Assembly: GCA_020638555.1 (NCBI GenBank)
Contig: JACKII010000006.1
Location: 248,001 to 312,000, forward strand
DNA: 64,000 bases
From: Alphaproteobacteria bacterium
Lineage (GTDB): Bacteria > Pseudomonadota > Alphaproteobacteria > Bin95
Direction of reading: 5' to 3'
Shown here: one piece after another, positions 43,870 through 56,000 of the stretch
Position numbering within the stretch: the stretch's first letter is position 1
How the letters are laid out: each line of letters opens with the position of its first letter
Notes under the pieces: model-generated
What the model was told of the DNA's origin: nothing
Databases searched by the model: none
What the model saw: only the letters and a program-made list of their open reading frames with translations
Translations under genes and position numbers: made by a program

Positions 43870-45197
43870 ACCTCCGCGCCGGTTCCCCCATGTCGACGAC
43901 CTTGGCGACGATCCTGGCGGCGACCGCGCTGGCGCTGGCGCTCGCCAGCGCCTTTGCCAGCGGCGGCGAGACGCTGGCCGGTCAGGGCCTGGTCGTCGCC
44001 GCAGGGGGGATCGGCCTCGGGGCGGTGGCGCTGGCGCCGGCCATGGCAAGGCGCCGATTTCTGCCGCCGTCGCTGCGTTGGGCCGCAGGCTGCTGGGCCG
44101 CGCTGTCGGTCTGGTGCCTGATCCAGGCGGCACCGTTCGGCGTGTTCGTGCATCCGGCCTGGCCCGCCGCGGCCCAGGCCCTGGGCGAGCCGCAGGCCGG
44201 TGCCATCGTCCTCGACCCGCAGGCCGCGACGGACGCCGCGGCGCGGCTCGCCGCCTATGGCGGACTGTTCGCGGCCGGACTGGCGGCGGCTGAAGAGGCG
44301 CGCCGGCTCCGGGCCGCTCTCGCGCTCGCCATCGCCGCCATAGCGGCGACGGCGCTGTTCGCCGTCGACTGGGATACCGGCCCCGCCGGGCTCGCCAAGG
44401 TGCGCCAGTGGGGCGACCTCGCCTTTCCGTTTGCCAACCGCAATCACCTCTGCGTGTTTGTCGGCATCGGGGCCATTGCCGCGGCAACCGGCCTGGTGCA
44501 ACCAACGGCCAGCGCCCGGTGGCGGGCCCTGCTGGGTGCCGCACTGCTGGCCTGCCTGGCGGCCGCCTTCGCCAGCCATTCCCGGGCCGGCCTGGCGGCT
44601 CTGGGAGGCGGGCTGGCCGTGGCCCTGTTGTCCGCCCTGGCGAGCCGAAAACGCCTGTTTTGGGGCATGGCGGTCGGGGCAGCGCTGGGGCTGGCCTTCG
44701 CTGCCGGGACGCTCGCCCGGCTGGAAACGCTGGGGGATGCGGCGGCCCTGCGGCTCGCCATTATCGGCGAGGCGTTTCGGCTCTCGGCCGAGCGCCCGCT
44801 GCTGGGTGTCGGCAGTTTCGACCTGGCCTTTCAGGCGATGGCGTCGGCGTTTCCGCAAGGCCTGGTGCTAAGCGCCCACAATGTGCTGGCGGAATCGCTG
44901 GTGGAACGCGGCTGGCCCGCCACCGTCGTCGCGGTCGCCGCGCTGACGCTGGTACTGGGACAATGCGCCCGCTCAATCGCGGCCGCTGGCGAATCTAGAG
45001 TGCGCGGCGCTGCCGCCATCGGTATCGCGACAATGGTGTCGCTACACGGTATGGTGGATTTCAGCGTTCACATACCCACCATCGCCGCCCTGGTCGCATT
45101 TGCGCTGGGGTCGGGTGCGGCGCCCTCCCGGCAGTCAGCACTCGCCCCGCCCGAAAAGGTGGCCCGCGGCACCCGGTTTCAGGGAGCCCGCGCATGA
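43866..45197 (+). CDS. O-antigen ligase/polymerase (Wzy-like) family membrane protein
   Basis: A 443-residue protein with about 10-12 predicted membrane helices. It has the O-antigen ligase/polymerase pattern: a large loop with GEAFRLSAERPLLGVGSFDLAF and AHNVLAESLVERGWP, followed by hydrophobic helices, and an earlier FPFANRNHL segment. It would polymerise or ligate lipid-linked repeat units in the periplasm. It starts in an ATGA overlap with the preceding gene and ends in an ATGA overlap with the next one. Polymerase and ligase cannot be separated by sequence here; the context favours an exopolysaccharide polymerase. Confidence 0.82.
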   Translation: MNLRAGSPMSTTLATILAATALALALASAFASGGETLAGQGLVVAAGGIGLGAVALAPAMARRRFLPPSLRWAAGCWAALSVWCLIQAAPFGVFVHPAWPAAAQALGEPQAGAIVLDPQAATDAAARLAAYGGLFAAGLAAAEEARRLRAALALAIAAIAATALFAVDWDTGPAGLAKVRQWGDLAFPFANRNHLCVFVGIGAIAAATGLVQPTASARWRALLGAALLACLAAAFASHSRAGLAALGGGLAVALLSALASRKRLFWGMAVGAALGLAFAAGTLARLETLGDAAALRLAIIGEAFRLSAERPLLGVGSFDLAFQAMASAFPQGLVLSAHNVLAESLVERGWPATVVAVAALTLVLGQCARSIAAAGESRVRGAAAIGIATMVSLHGMVDFSVHIPTIAALVAFALGSGAAPSRQSALAPPEKVARGTRFQGARA

Positions 45198-46609
45198 CCA
45201 TCGTCCCCGTTATCCTCTCCGGCGGCAGCGGAACCCGGCTCTGGCCGCTCTCGCGCGAACTGTATCCCAAACAGTTCCTGCCCCTGGTGGGTGCGCGCTC
45301 CATGCTCCAGGAGACCCTGGCCATGACCCAGGGCCGCGGCGACTGTGGCCAACCCCTGGTGCTGGGCAACGAGGCGCACCGTTTCATCGTTGCCCAGCAG
45401 GCCCAGGAAATCGGCTGCCCGATCCGGCCGATCGTGCTGGAGCCCACCGCCCGCAACACCGCGCCGGCGGTGGCCGCGGCCGCCACGATCCTGGCCGGGG
45501 AGAACCCGGACGCGCTTCTGCTGGTGCTGCCGGCGGACCACAGCTTTGCCGACCGGGCCGCGTTCATGGACGCCGTCGCCGCCGCCGCGCCCACGGCCGC
45601 AGCCGGACGCCTCGTCACCTTCGGGGTCAAGCCGACCCGACCGGAAACTGGCTATGGCTATATCCGCCCGGGCGGGGCGCTGCCGGATGCGGCCGGCGTG
45701 CGGGCGGTCGAGCAATTCGTCGAGAAGCCCGATGCGGACCGCGCCGCCCGGTTCCTGGCCGACGGCTATCTCTGGAACGCCGGCATCTTTCTGTTCCGCG
45801 CCGGCACGGTGCTGGAGGAAATGCGCCGGCATTGCCCCGACGCCGTTTCCGCGGCCGACGCCGCGGTGCGGGCCGGAGGGGCGGACCTGGACTTTTTCCG
45901 TCTCGGCAAGGACGCATTCGCCGCCGCCCCTTCCATCTCCATCGACCACGCGGTGATGGAAAAGACCGACCGGGCCGCGGTCCAGCCCATTGATGTCGGC
46001 TGGACCGATGTCGGCGCCTGGAGCGCGCTTTGGGACATCGGCGAAAAAGACGCCGACGGCAATGTGCTGGTCGGCGACGTCATGGCACGGACCAGCCGCA
46101 ACAGCTATGCGCGCAGCGACGGCAAGCTGACCGTGCTGCTGGGGGTGGAGGACCTGGTCGTGGTCTCCACCGACGACGTCACCCTGGTTGCAGCCAAGGA
46201 CCAAAGCCAGGAAATCAAAACCATCGTCGAAGCGTTGCGCGCCGCGAAGCGCGAGGAGGCGGACGCCCATGTCCGCGTCTACCGCCCGTGGGGCTTCTAT
46301 CAATCGGTTCATGCCGGGGAGCGGTTTCAGGTCAAGCGCCTGACCGTGTGGCCCGGCCAACAGCTCTCCCTCCAAAAACACTATCATCGGGCAGAGCATT
46401 GGGTCGTCGTCAATGGCACCGCCGTCGTCACCCGTGACGACGAGGAAATCCTCCTGCGAGAGAACGAGTCGGTCTACCTGCCCCTGGGCTGCGTGCACCG
46501 CCTCGCCAATCCGGGCCGCCTGCCCCTCAACATCATCGAGGTGCAGTCCGGCTCCTATCTGGGAGAGGATGACATTGTCCGTTTCGAGGATACCTACGGC
46601 CGCAGCTAG
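45194..46609 (+). CDS. mannose-1-phosphate guanylyltransferase / mannose-6-phosphate isomerase
   Basis: A 471-residue bifunctional enzyme of the ManC/AlgA/XanB family. The N-terminal pyrophosphorylase domain has the signature GGSGTRLWPLSRELYPKQFL (residues 8-27), with VEKPD later. The C-terminal cupin domain (from about 360) has RPWGFYQSV, the metal-binding HYHRAEHW and LPLGCVHRLAN. It makes GDP-mannose and may also isomerise mannose-6-phosphate. Together with the next gene it provides the alginate-like precursor route. It is coupled by a 4-bp ATGA overlap to the polymerase gene. Confidence 0.93.
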   Translation: MTIVPVILSGGSGTRLWPLSRELYPKQFLPLVGARSMLQETLAMTQGRGDCGQPLVLGNEAHRFIVAQQAQEIGCPIRPIVLEPTARNTAPAVAAAATILAGENPDALLLVLPADHSFADRAAFMDAVAAAAPTAAAGRLVTFGVKPTRPETGYGYIRPGGALPDAAGVRAVEQFVEKPDADRAARFLADGYLWNAGIFLFRAGTVLEEMRRHCPDAVSAADAAVRAGGADLDFFRLGKDAFAAAPSISIDHAVMEKTDRAAVQPIDVGWTDVGAWSALWDIGEKDADGNVLVGDVMARTSRNSYARSDGKLTVLLGVEDLVVVSTDDVTLVAAKDQSQEIKTIVEALRAAKREEADAHVRVYRPWGFYQSVHAGERFQVKRLTVWPGQQLSLQKHYHRAEHWVVVNGTAVVTRDDEEILLRENESVYLPLGCVHRLANPGRLPLNIIEVQSGSYLGEDDIVRFEDTYGRS

Positions 46610-46630
46610 CGGCACCGAAAGCCGCAGGCG

Positions 46631-47890
46631 ATGACGGTCGTCGTCTGCGGGCTCGCCACCGTCGGGGCGAGCATGGCGGCCTGGTTGCTGGAACGCGGCC
46701 ACACCGTCGTCGGCGTCGACACCGACGCCAGCAAGCGCGAGGCCGTCGCCGGCGGTCGGGCACCCGTCAGCGAGCCCGGCATGGCCGAGGCCTTCGCCGA
46801 CGGTGTCGCCACGGGCCGGCTGAGCGTCGCGGATGATCTGGCCCGCGCCATGATGGACCCGGCGGTGGACACCGTCGCCATCGCCGTCGGCACGCCGCGC
46901 GCCGAGGACGGCAGCCTGTCGCTCGCGCAGATCCACGCGGCCACCAATGCCGTCATCGACGGCATCCGGCGCCGGCCGGACGGCAGCCCCGCCGTGCTGA
47001 TCTGCTATCGCTCCACCGTGCCGCCCGGCACCTGTCGCGACGTGCTGCTGCCGAAGCTGGAACAGGCTCTCGGCCCCGCCGGCGGCTGGTTCGAGATCGC
47101 CTACCACCCCGAATTCCTGCGCATGGGCCACGGGCTGGAGGATGCGCGCGAACCCGGCCGGATCGTGCTGGGCGAGCGCTATCCGGGCGCGAGCCGGCGC
47201 CTGAACGGCATTTACGGCAACCCGGCGGGCCAGGTGTTCGAGATCGACTTCGCCAGCGCGGAACTGGCGAAAATGGCGGACAACACCTGGCGGGCGGCCA
47301 AGGTGGCATTTGCCAACGAAACCGCGCGCCTCGCCATGGCGACCGGGGCCGCGCCGCAGGAGGTGATGCGGGTCCTGACCGCGGACGCACGCTACAACCT
47401 CTCCGGCGCCTATCTGACGCCGGGCCTGCCGTTCGGCGGCTATTGCCTGCCGAAAGACAGCGCCGGCATTGCCGAAGCCGCGGCGGAATGGGGGGTCGAG
47501 ACGCCGCTGTTCGCGGCGCTGAACCGCAGCAACGCGGCCCATGCCGACGCCATCGTCACGGCGCTGCTGGCACAATATCCGGCCGGCAGCCGGCTGTTGC
47601 AGATGGGCCTGGGCTTCAAGCCCGGCAGTGACGACCTGCGCGAAAGCCCGCTCTGCGACCTGGCGGAGCGCCTGCTGGCCTGCGGCATCTGCCTCGCCAT
47701 CTGGGATCCGGCGTTTCCCGATCCGGGCGGCCTGCCGGCATCGCTGCGGTCGAGCTGGTGCGGCGAGCCGGATACGCGGGACGTTGACGCGATCATCCTG
47801 GGCCATCCCTGGCCCCGTGCGGCGCGGCGTCCGCTGGCGCCGATGATCGACCTGACCCATCTCTCCAGCCTGCAGCCCGCATTGCCCTGA
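46631..47890 (+). CDS. nucleotide-sugar dehydrogenase, GDP-mannose 6-dehydrogenase-like
   Basis: A 419-residue UDP-glucose/GDP-mannose dehydrogenase family enzyme. The cofactor motif is VCGLATVGASMA at the N-terminus; the substrate and catalytic region reads PFGGYCLPKDSAG with the catalytic cysteine (about residue 277). ADNTWRAAKVAFANE is the conserved lysine helix. Because a GDP-mannose synthase precedes it, GDP-mannose is the likely substrate, giving GDP-mannuronate as in AlgD. UDP-glucose or UDP-ManNAc cannot be excluded. It is the last gene of the four-gene exopolysaccharide operon, 21 bp downstream of ManC. Confidence 0.85.
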   Translation: MTVVVCGLATVGASMAAWLLERGHTVVGVDTDASKREAVAGGRAPVSEPGMAEAFADGVATGRLSVADDLARAMMDPAVDTVAIAVGTPRAEDGSLSLAQIHAATNAVIDGIRRRPDGSPAVLICYRSTVPPGTCRDVLLPKLEQALGPAGGWFEIAYHPEFLRMGHGLEDAREPGRIVLGERYPGASRRLNGIYGNPAGQVFEIDFASAELAKMADNTWRAAKVAFANETARLAMATGAAPQEVMRVLTADARYNLSGAYLTPGLPFGGYCLPKDSAGIAEAAAEWGVETPLFAALNRSNAAHADAIVTALLAQYPAGSRLLQMGLGFKPGSDDLRESPLCDLAERLLACGICLAIWDPAFPDPGGLPASLRSSWCGEPDTRDVDAIILGHPWPRAARRPLAPMIDLTHLSSLQPALP

Positions 47891-47961
47891 GCCCGTGGCT
47901 CGGGTACAAGCGCGCCAACCTCCCCAATACCGCAGCGCAGGCCGCGCAAGGATCCGTACCG

Positions 47962-49644
<1,683 letters not shown>

Positions 49645-49655
49645 CGCGCCGGGGG

Positions 49656-49775
49656 GCTTCCCCGGACGGCGCAGCGCGCCGATCCGGGGTCTCTCGCGGC
49701 GGGCGAACACCATTGCCGGGGTGATTGCGGGACGATGGAGATCCCGGCTCCCGCCTCCGGCGCGGCAGGGAAAGC
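49656..49775. repeat. palindromic repeat between convergent ettA and transglutaminase genes
   Basis: About 120 bp with ends GCTTCCCCGG (49656-49665) and GGGAAAGC (49768-49775). Inside, GGGGTCTC and GAGATCCC form a second pair of arms. The internal order of palindromic segments resembles the other repeats, but the sequence differs from family A and from the array. It spans most of the 150-bp convergent gap. Confidence 0.6.
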
Positions 49776-49794
49776 TCTTACGCCGAGGCTCGCC

Positions 49795-50676
49795 TCAGCC
49801 GTCGACCTCAACGACATCGACCGCGTGGTCGGCGGCCTGCATGCCGGCGGTGCGCAGCACGCCCTTGACCGGCGCGACGTCGGTATAGTCGCGGCCGCGG
49901 GCGATCACCACATGGTCTGTGCCGGCGAAACAGGCATTGGTCGGGTCATACTCGACCCAGCCGAGTTCCGGCCCGCACCAGGCGCGGACCCAGGCGTGCA
50001 TGGCATCGGCGCCTTGCAGCCTTTCCTGGCCCTCCGGCGGGATGGTGCGCAGGAAGCCGCTGACATAGCCCGCGGGAACCCCGAGCGACCGCAACGCCCC
50101 GATCATGATGTGGGTGAAATCCTGGCACACGCCGTGGCGGGCCGCGAAGGCATCCGCCATGGGCGTGTCGACCTTGGTCGCCTTGGGATCGAACGCCAAA
50201 TCGCGGTGCAGCGCCAGCCCGATGGCCTCCACCGCTTCCAGCGTCGGTCGCGCCCGGGCAATGACCGTGCGGCTGTAGTCCACCAGTTGCGTCACGACCG
50301 GTACCCTGGGCGATGGTGCCAGAAAATGGTGCGGCGAGTCCGCTGCCAGCGAGCGGACCTTGGCCATCTCCGCCGCCAATGCGATCGGCCCCGGCGACGG
50401 CAGCAGGGTCGGCGGCTTCGCCAGGCGCCGGACCCGCGCGTGCAGGTGAAACTCGATTTTCTCCTGCGCAGCCTTGTAGGCCACCTCCGTCACCAGATTG
50501 CCGAAAAAGTCCGGTCGTTCGTATCGTTCGTCGGGGAAGGGCGAGACGTCCAGCTTCGCCAGGACCACGTCCTGTTCGTCGGGCATGGTGCGGGGCATCA
50601 GGCGCGCCACCTGCCGGGCACCCGCCGCCGAGGCGACGTAGAGTTGGGTGATGCGCAGTTCGATATCGTAGAGCAT
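49795..50676 (-). CDS. transglutaminase-like cysteine protease family protein
   Basis: A 293-residue protein. The catalytic triad of the transglutaminase fold is visible: Cys in GVCQDFTHIMI (about residue 185), His in AMHAWVRAW and Asp in VEYDPTNA. The N-terminal third is the small beta domain usual in COG1305 proteins. Such proteins more often act as proteases than as cross-linkers. It is the last gene of a three-gene minus-strand operon, 11 bp after the ATP-grasp/alpha-E fusion. The open frame extends to 51273; the ATG at 50676 is chosen for family length and gene spacing. Confidence 0.88.
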   Translation of the reverse strand: MLYDIELRITQLYVASAAGARQVARLMPRTMPDEQDVVLAKLDVSPFPDERYERPDFFGNLVTEVAYKAAQEKIEFHLHARVRRLAKPPTLLPSPGPIALAAEMAKVRSLAADSPHHFLAPSPRVPVVTQLVDYSRTVIARARPTLEAVEAIGLALHRDLAFDPKATKVDTPMADAFAARHGVCQDFTHIMIGALRSLGVPAGYVSGFLRTIPPEGQERLQGADAMHAWVRAWCGPELGWVEYDPTNACFAGTDHVVIARGRDYTDVAPVKGVLRTAGMQAADHAVDVVEVDG

Positions 50677-50687
50677 CGCAGCCGCCG

Positions 50688-53087
50688 TCAGGACAGATAG
50701 GCGGTCGTCAGCAGGTCCGAGGCCTCCCCCAGTGACTCCACCAGGTCGGCCAGCACCTGCGAATCCACCGATTCCGGCGTTCGCACCGCCATATCCGAAT
50801 GAATTTTCAGCAAGGCCCGCGCCAACGGCGACATCAGGCCGAATTCCTCTGCGCCCGGCAGGCGGGCGACATGGCCGCGAAGCTGCTCCAACTGGAACAG
50901 GATCGCCCGCGGGTTCATGGTGTCGAACACCATCAGGTCCACCACCGTGTCGCGCTGTCCGCCCAGCGAATAGCGGCGATGATAGGTCATGGTGCAGTCG
51001 CCCAGTTCCAGCGCCACCTCCAACGCCCCGTCCGGTGCGGCCGGATCGGCGAAATGCGAAAGCACATCCGCCATCGCGACCGTGCGCTCGATCGAGCGGC
51101 CCACCGTCAGGAACTGCCAGTCGATGAACCGGAACATGTTTTCGTGCACCAGGCCGCTCAAGGCCGCGATCTTGTACAGCAGTTGCGTCATGGCGCGGGC
51201 GGTGTCGTCGCCCGGCACCAGGTCCGGCGCCAGATCGCTGGCGGTGTCGGCGATGTCGCGCAGCGCCGTCCATCCGTCGATCGAGAACCGGTCGTGTACC
51301 CGGCTGGCGCTGAGCACGGCCGAGTTCAGCGTCCCCAGCAACTCCGCCGGCATGGGCTTATCCGGGTCCAGCGGCAGGGTTTCGAGATAGTCGGCGATGC
51401 TGGAGTGCAGCGGCCCCTTCCAGTCCCCGGTCTCGGCAAAGCGCGTGTGCTGGGCGCGCAGAACGCGCACCATGTTTTCCGCCCGCTCCACATAGCGGCC
51501 GAGCCAGTACAGATTGTCCGCCGCCCGGCTCGGCAGCGTGCCGATGCGCGGCCGGGGATAGCGGCCGGTGGCGGGCGGCGCCATGGTATCCGCCGGCACC
51601 GGCCCGTCGCTCACCACCCAGACATCGGCGACGGATCCGCCGCGCTTCATCGAGGTGGCCATCACGTCCTGGGTGCGGCCGATGCGGGCATAGCCGCCCG
51701 GCATCATCTTCCATCCGTCCGCCGTGCGACACAGATAGAGGCGCAGGCTCATGGGCCGCGGCACCAACTGGCCGTCGATATAGGCGGGCGTGGTCGAGAG
51801 GCTGGCGATTTCCTGCCCGACAAGGCTGGCACCCTCGCGCTTCAGGCGCTCATCCAGCGTACCGGCGATGTCGGCGCCGAAGGCGATGTCGTCCGCGGGA
51901 TCGAACGGCATGCGTGGCGACAAGGCCGGGCTGATCAGCATACGGGCGGCATTGGCCTGCACATAGGCGCGCGCCGACGGGTCGCCGCACCACCAGGTGG
52001 CCACATTCGGCAGTTTCAGGGATTCGTCGAACCAGACCTGGCAGATGCGCGACAGGAACGCCATCAGCGCGCGGGCCTCGATCACGCCGGAGCCCAGATT
52101 GTTGGCGAGGTGCAGATGGCCGGCGCGCAGGGCGCCCAGCAGGCCGGGCGTGCCCATGCCCGACAACTCGTCCAGGTCGAGCGGGTCGGCAAGGCGCGCC
52201 GGGATGCGGCGCCAGATCGCGCTGACCGGGGTCAGGCCGGCCACGGTGCGCACCATGGCCTTGCCGTCCTCGACCGTCAGGTCCTCCCCTTCCAGCAGCA
52301 TCAGGCCCAGATAGCGCGCGATATAGGCGTGCTCCAGGTAATCCTCGTTCAGCAGGCGCGAGGTCAGGATGCCGACGCGGCCGTCCGGGACGGTGTTGTG
52401 CGCCTGCAACGCCTCGCGGAAGGCGCGGAAAAAGCCGGCGAGGCGGTAGACATTCACCTGCGCGAACAGTTCCGGGAACACTCGCGAGGTGGCGAGCCGG
52501 TTTTCCAGCGCGATGCCGACGCCGGCCGGGGCCTGCGCGCGGTCGCTCAACACCCACCAGTCGCCGTTCGGCCCGCGTCCGACCTCGAAGGCGATGAAAT
52601 GCAGGTGGTGGCCGGACACTGGCTGAATGCCCACCATCGGCCGCAACCATGCGGGATTGGCCGCGATCAGGCTGGCGGGCAGCAATCCGTCCCGGATCAG
52701 GCGGTTTTCGCCATAGAGGTCTGCAACCACCGCCTCCAGCACCTCGGCCCGTTGCACCAGGCCCTCGGCGAGGTGTTGCCATTCGCGTTCGTTGATGATG
52801 ACGGGAACGTGGCTGAGCGGCCAGGCGCGCTCCGCCGGAGCCTCGCCGGTCTGCTGCCGGAAAAACACACCGGCATCGCGCAGATACTGGTCGCCCCGGC
52901 GGGCGCGTGCGGCAATCTCGTCCGGCCCCAGGGTGGCAAAATGATCGAGAAAGGCTTGCCAGGCCGGGCGAACCGCCCCGGTGGTGTCCAGCAACTCGTC
53001 TGCCGCACCGTTCGGCGGGCGGTATTGGCCAAGCACGGTCGCACTGGCATCGTCGACCGGCAGATTGGGTTTTGGCAACGCGGTCAA
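50688..53087 (-). CDS. circularly permuted ATP-grasp - alpha-E domain fusion protein
   Basis: A 799-residue protein. The N-terminal two-thirds (about 1-480) is a circularly permuted ATP-grasp peptide-ligase domain with FIAFEVGRGPNGDWWVLSDR and APAGVGIALENR. The C-terminal third (about 500-790) is an alpha-E helical domain beginning ADNLYWLGRYVERAENMVRVL. In the divergent half of this locus the same two domains are separate genes. It overlaps the upstream DUF2126 gene by 4 bp and precedes the transglutaminase gene by 11 bp. ATP-grasp enzymes of this kind are predicted to form amide bonds; substrates are unknown. Confidence 0.9.
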   Translation of the reverse strand: MTALPKPNLPVDDASATVLGQYRPPNGAADELLDTTGAVRPAWQAFLDHFATLGPDEIAARARRGDQYLRDAGVFFRQQTGEAPAERAWPLSHVPVIINEREWQHLAEGLVQRAEVLEAVVADLYGENRLIRDGLLPASLIAANPAWLRPMVGIQPVSGHHLHFIAFEVGRGPNGDWWVLSDRAQAPAGVGIALENRLATSRVFPELFAQVNVYRLAGFFRAFREALQAHNTVPDGRVGILTSRLLNEDYLEHAYIARYLGLMLLEGEDLTVEDGKAMVRTVAGLTPVSAIWRRIPARLADPLDLDELSGMGTPGLLGALRAGHLHLANNLGSGVIEARALMAFLSRICQVWFDESLKLPNVATWWCGDPSARAYVQANAARMLISPALSPRMPFDPADDIAFGADIAGTLDERLKREGASLVGQEIASLSTTPAYIDGQLVPRPMSLRLYLCRTADGWKMMPGGYARIGRTQDVMATSMKRGGSVADVWVVSDGPVPADTMAPPATGRYPRPRIGTLPSRAADNLYWLGRYVERAENMVRVLRAQHTRFAETGDWKGPLHSSIADYLETLPLDPDKPMPAELLGTLNSAVLSASRVHDRFSIDGWTALRDIADTASDLAPDLVPGDDTARAMTQLLYKIAALSGLVHENMFRFIDWQFLTVGRSIERTVAMADVLSHFADPAAPDGALEVALELGDCTMTYHRRYSLGGQRDTVVDLMVFDTMNPRAILFQLEQLRGHVARLPGAEEFGLMSPLARALLKIHSDMAVRTPESVDSQVLADLVESLGEASDLLTTAYLS

Positions 53088-56000
53088 GGCTCCGGTGGCC
53101 GGCGTAGGTCAAGGGTCATTGGAAACTCGGGATGCGGCCGCTCTGGCACCAGCACGTAACTGCCGGGGGTGTGCCCGAACGGCTCGAACCGAGACAAGCG
53201 CCTCGCCTCCGCTTCGTTGTTGTTGACTGGAAACGTATCATACGCTCTTCCGCCCGGATGTGCCACATGATACCGGCACCCGCCAATGGCGCGACCACTC
53301 CAGCGGTCGAACAGATCGAACACCAGCGGCGCGTCGACCGGCAGCACCGGGTGCAGCGCCATGGCCGGCTGCCAGGCCTTGTAGCGCACGCCGCCCACCG
53401 CCTCGTCATTGGTCCCGGTCGGGCGCATGGGCACCGGCCGGCGGTTGCAAGCCACGGAATATCGGTCGGGATCCGCGCCCGAAAGCTTTACCTGCACCCG
53501 CTCGGTCGAGCTGTCGGTGTAGCGCGCGGTGCCGCCGATCGCGCCGACCTCGCCCAGCACATGCCAGGGCTCCAGCGCCTGCCGCACCTCCAGATGCACG
53601 CCCTCGGCCTCCACCTCGCCGAAGAAGGGGAAGCGGAATTCCTGCTGGGCTTCGAACCATTCGCTGCGAATCGGGAAGCCGTGGTCGGCCAGGTCGCGCA
53701 ACACTTCCTGGAAGTCCTCCCACACATAATGGGGCAGCATGAACCGGTCGTGCAGGCTGGTGCCCCAGCGCGCGAGCCGGCCCTTGACCGGCGACTGCCA
53801 GAGCCGGGCCAGGATCGCGCGGACCAGCAATTGCTGCGCCAGGCTCATGCGGGCGTTGGGCGGCATTTCGAAACCGCGGAACTCGATCAGGCCCAGCCGT
53901 CCGGTCGGTCCATCCGGCGAATACAGCTTGTCGATGCAGATTTCGGAGCGGTGGGTGTTGCCGGTCACGTCCACCATGATGTTGCGCAACAGACGGTCCA
54001 ATAGCCAGGGGGGCGGTGCGGCCCCCTCCCCCGGATTGGGGATTTGCGAGAGCGCCGTCTCCAACTCGTAGAGGCTGTCGTGGCGGGCCTCGTCGATGCG
54101 CGGCGCCTGGCTGGTCGGCCCGATGAACAGGCCGCTGAACAGGTAGGAGAGGCTGGGATGGCGCTGCCAGTAGAGGATCAGACTGCGCAGCAGGTCCGGA
54201 CGGCGCAGGAAGGGGCTGTCCAGCGTGGTCGCCCCGCCCACGACGACGTGGTTGCCGCCACCGGTACCGGTGTGGCGGCCGTCGATCATGAATTTGTCGG
54301 CACCGAGCCGCGACTGGCGCGCATCCTCGTAAATCGCCTCGGTGGTGGCGACGCAATCCTCCCAGCTTTCGGCCGGATGGATGTTCACCTCGATCACGCC
54401 GGGGTCCGGCGCGACGCGGATCACATTCAGGCGCGGGTCGTGCGGCGGGGCGTAGCCTTCGATATGCACCGGCAGGTTCAACGCCGTGGCCGATGCCTCC
54501 GCCGCCGCCAGCAATTCCAGATAATCCTCCAGGCGCTCCACCGGCGGCATGAACACGCAAAGCTTGCCGTCGCGGGGCTCCACGGTCATGGCGGTGCGCA
54601 CGGCGCCGCTGATCTCGGCCGCGGCCACCTGGGGAATGAAGGTGCCGCGGGGCTCATCCGGCACGAAGCTGGCGACCGGCTGGGCGCGCAACCCTTCGGA
54701 GACCTGCGGCAACCGGTGTTGCGGCAGCTCCGGCCGGTCTTCGGTCGGGTCCGCCGGCAAGACGTAGGGGTAGCTGGCCGCCGGAATATGCGGCAGCGAA
54801 CTCAGCGGCAGGCGGTAGCCGGCGGCGCTGTCGCCCGGCACCAGCAACACATAGCCGCGGCGCAGGCGCCAGCGTTCGGAGAGCCACTGGCGGCCACCGG
54901 CCCGCGCCTGCCAGCGCTGCACCGGCAACACATAGCTGGTCGGGTGGCTGAGGCCGCGGGCGAACACGCGGGCGATGCGGTTGCGTTCCTCCGCATCCTC
55001 CAGCCGGGAATCGTCCGGCGTCACGTTTTCCGGCAGGTTCGCCTCGCGCACCAGCCATTCGGCCGGGTCCTCGTAGGCGGGCACCACATGGGCCGGGTCC
55101 ACCTCCAGCGCCTCGGCGATGCCGGTGAGCAGGCGGGCCGCGTCGTCTGCCGTGACCGGGTAATCCTTCGATTCGTCCGCGATCAACCGCGGGTTCGACC
55201 AGACCGGCTGGCCGTCCTTGCGCCAGTAAAGCGAGAAGGTCCATCGCGGCAGCGTCTCGCCCGGATACCACTTGCCCTGGCCGTAGTGGAGGAAGCCGTT
55301 GGGCGCAAAGTTCTCGCGCAAGCGCCGGATCAGCCGGTCCGCCAGCCCGCGCTTGGTCGGCCCGACGGCGTCGGCGTTCCATTCCTCCGCCTCGAAATCG
55401 TCGATGGAGACGAAGGTCGGCTCGCCGCCCATGGTCAGGCGCATGTCGCCCTGCTGCAAGGCCCGGTCGACCTTCTGCCCGAGGGCGTTCAGCGCGTCCC
55501 AGCTTTCGTCCGAAAACGGCTTGGTGATGCGCGGATGCTCGGCCACCCGCTCCACCCGCATGTCGAAGGCGAACTCGACCTTGGCGTCGCTGGCAAGGCC
55601 GTAGATCGGCGCGGCGTTGCGGTAGTGCGGCGTCGCCGCCAGCGGGATATGGCTCTCGCCGGTGAGCAGGCCCGAGGTCGGATCGAGCCCGACCCAGCCG
55701 GCGCCGGGCAGGTACACCTCGGCCCAGGCGTGCAGGTCGGTGAAGTCCACTTCCGTGCCGGAGGGGCCGTCCAGCGCCTTCAGGTCGGGCTTCAACTGGA
55801 TCAGATAGCCGGAGACGAAGCGGGCCGCCAGGCCCAGATGGCGGAACAACTGCACCAGCAGCCAGGTGGAGTCGCGGCAGGAGCCGCGGCCGGAGATCAG
55901 CGTCTCCTCCGGCGTCTGGACGCCCGGTTCCATGCGGATCACGTATTCGACCGCGTTGGCGACCCGTCGGTTCAGGTCGACGATGAAATCCACCGTGCGC

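Noticed and set aside
45179..47860. Open frame of 893 codons antisense to manC and the dehydrogenase gene
   Set aside because: Both plus-strand genes have full-length family motifs; the antisense product has none.
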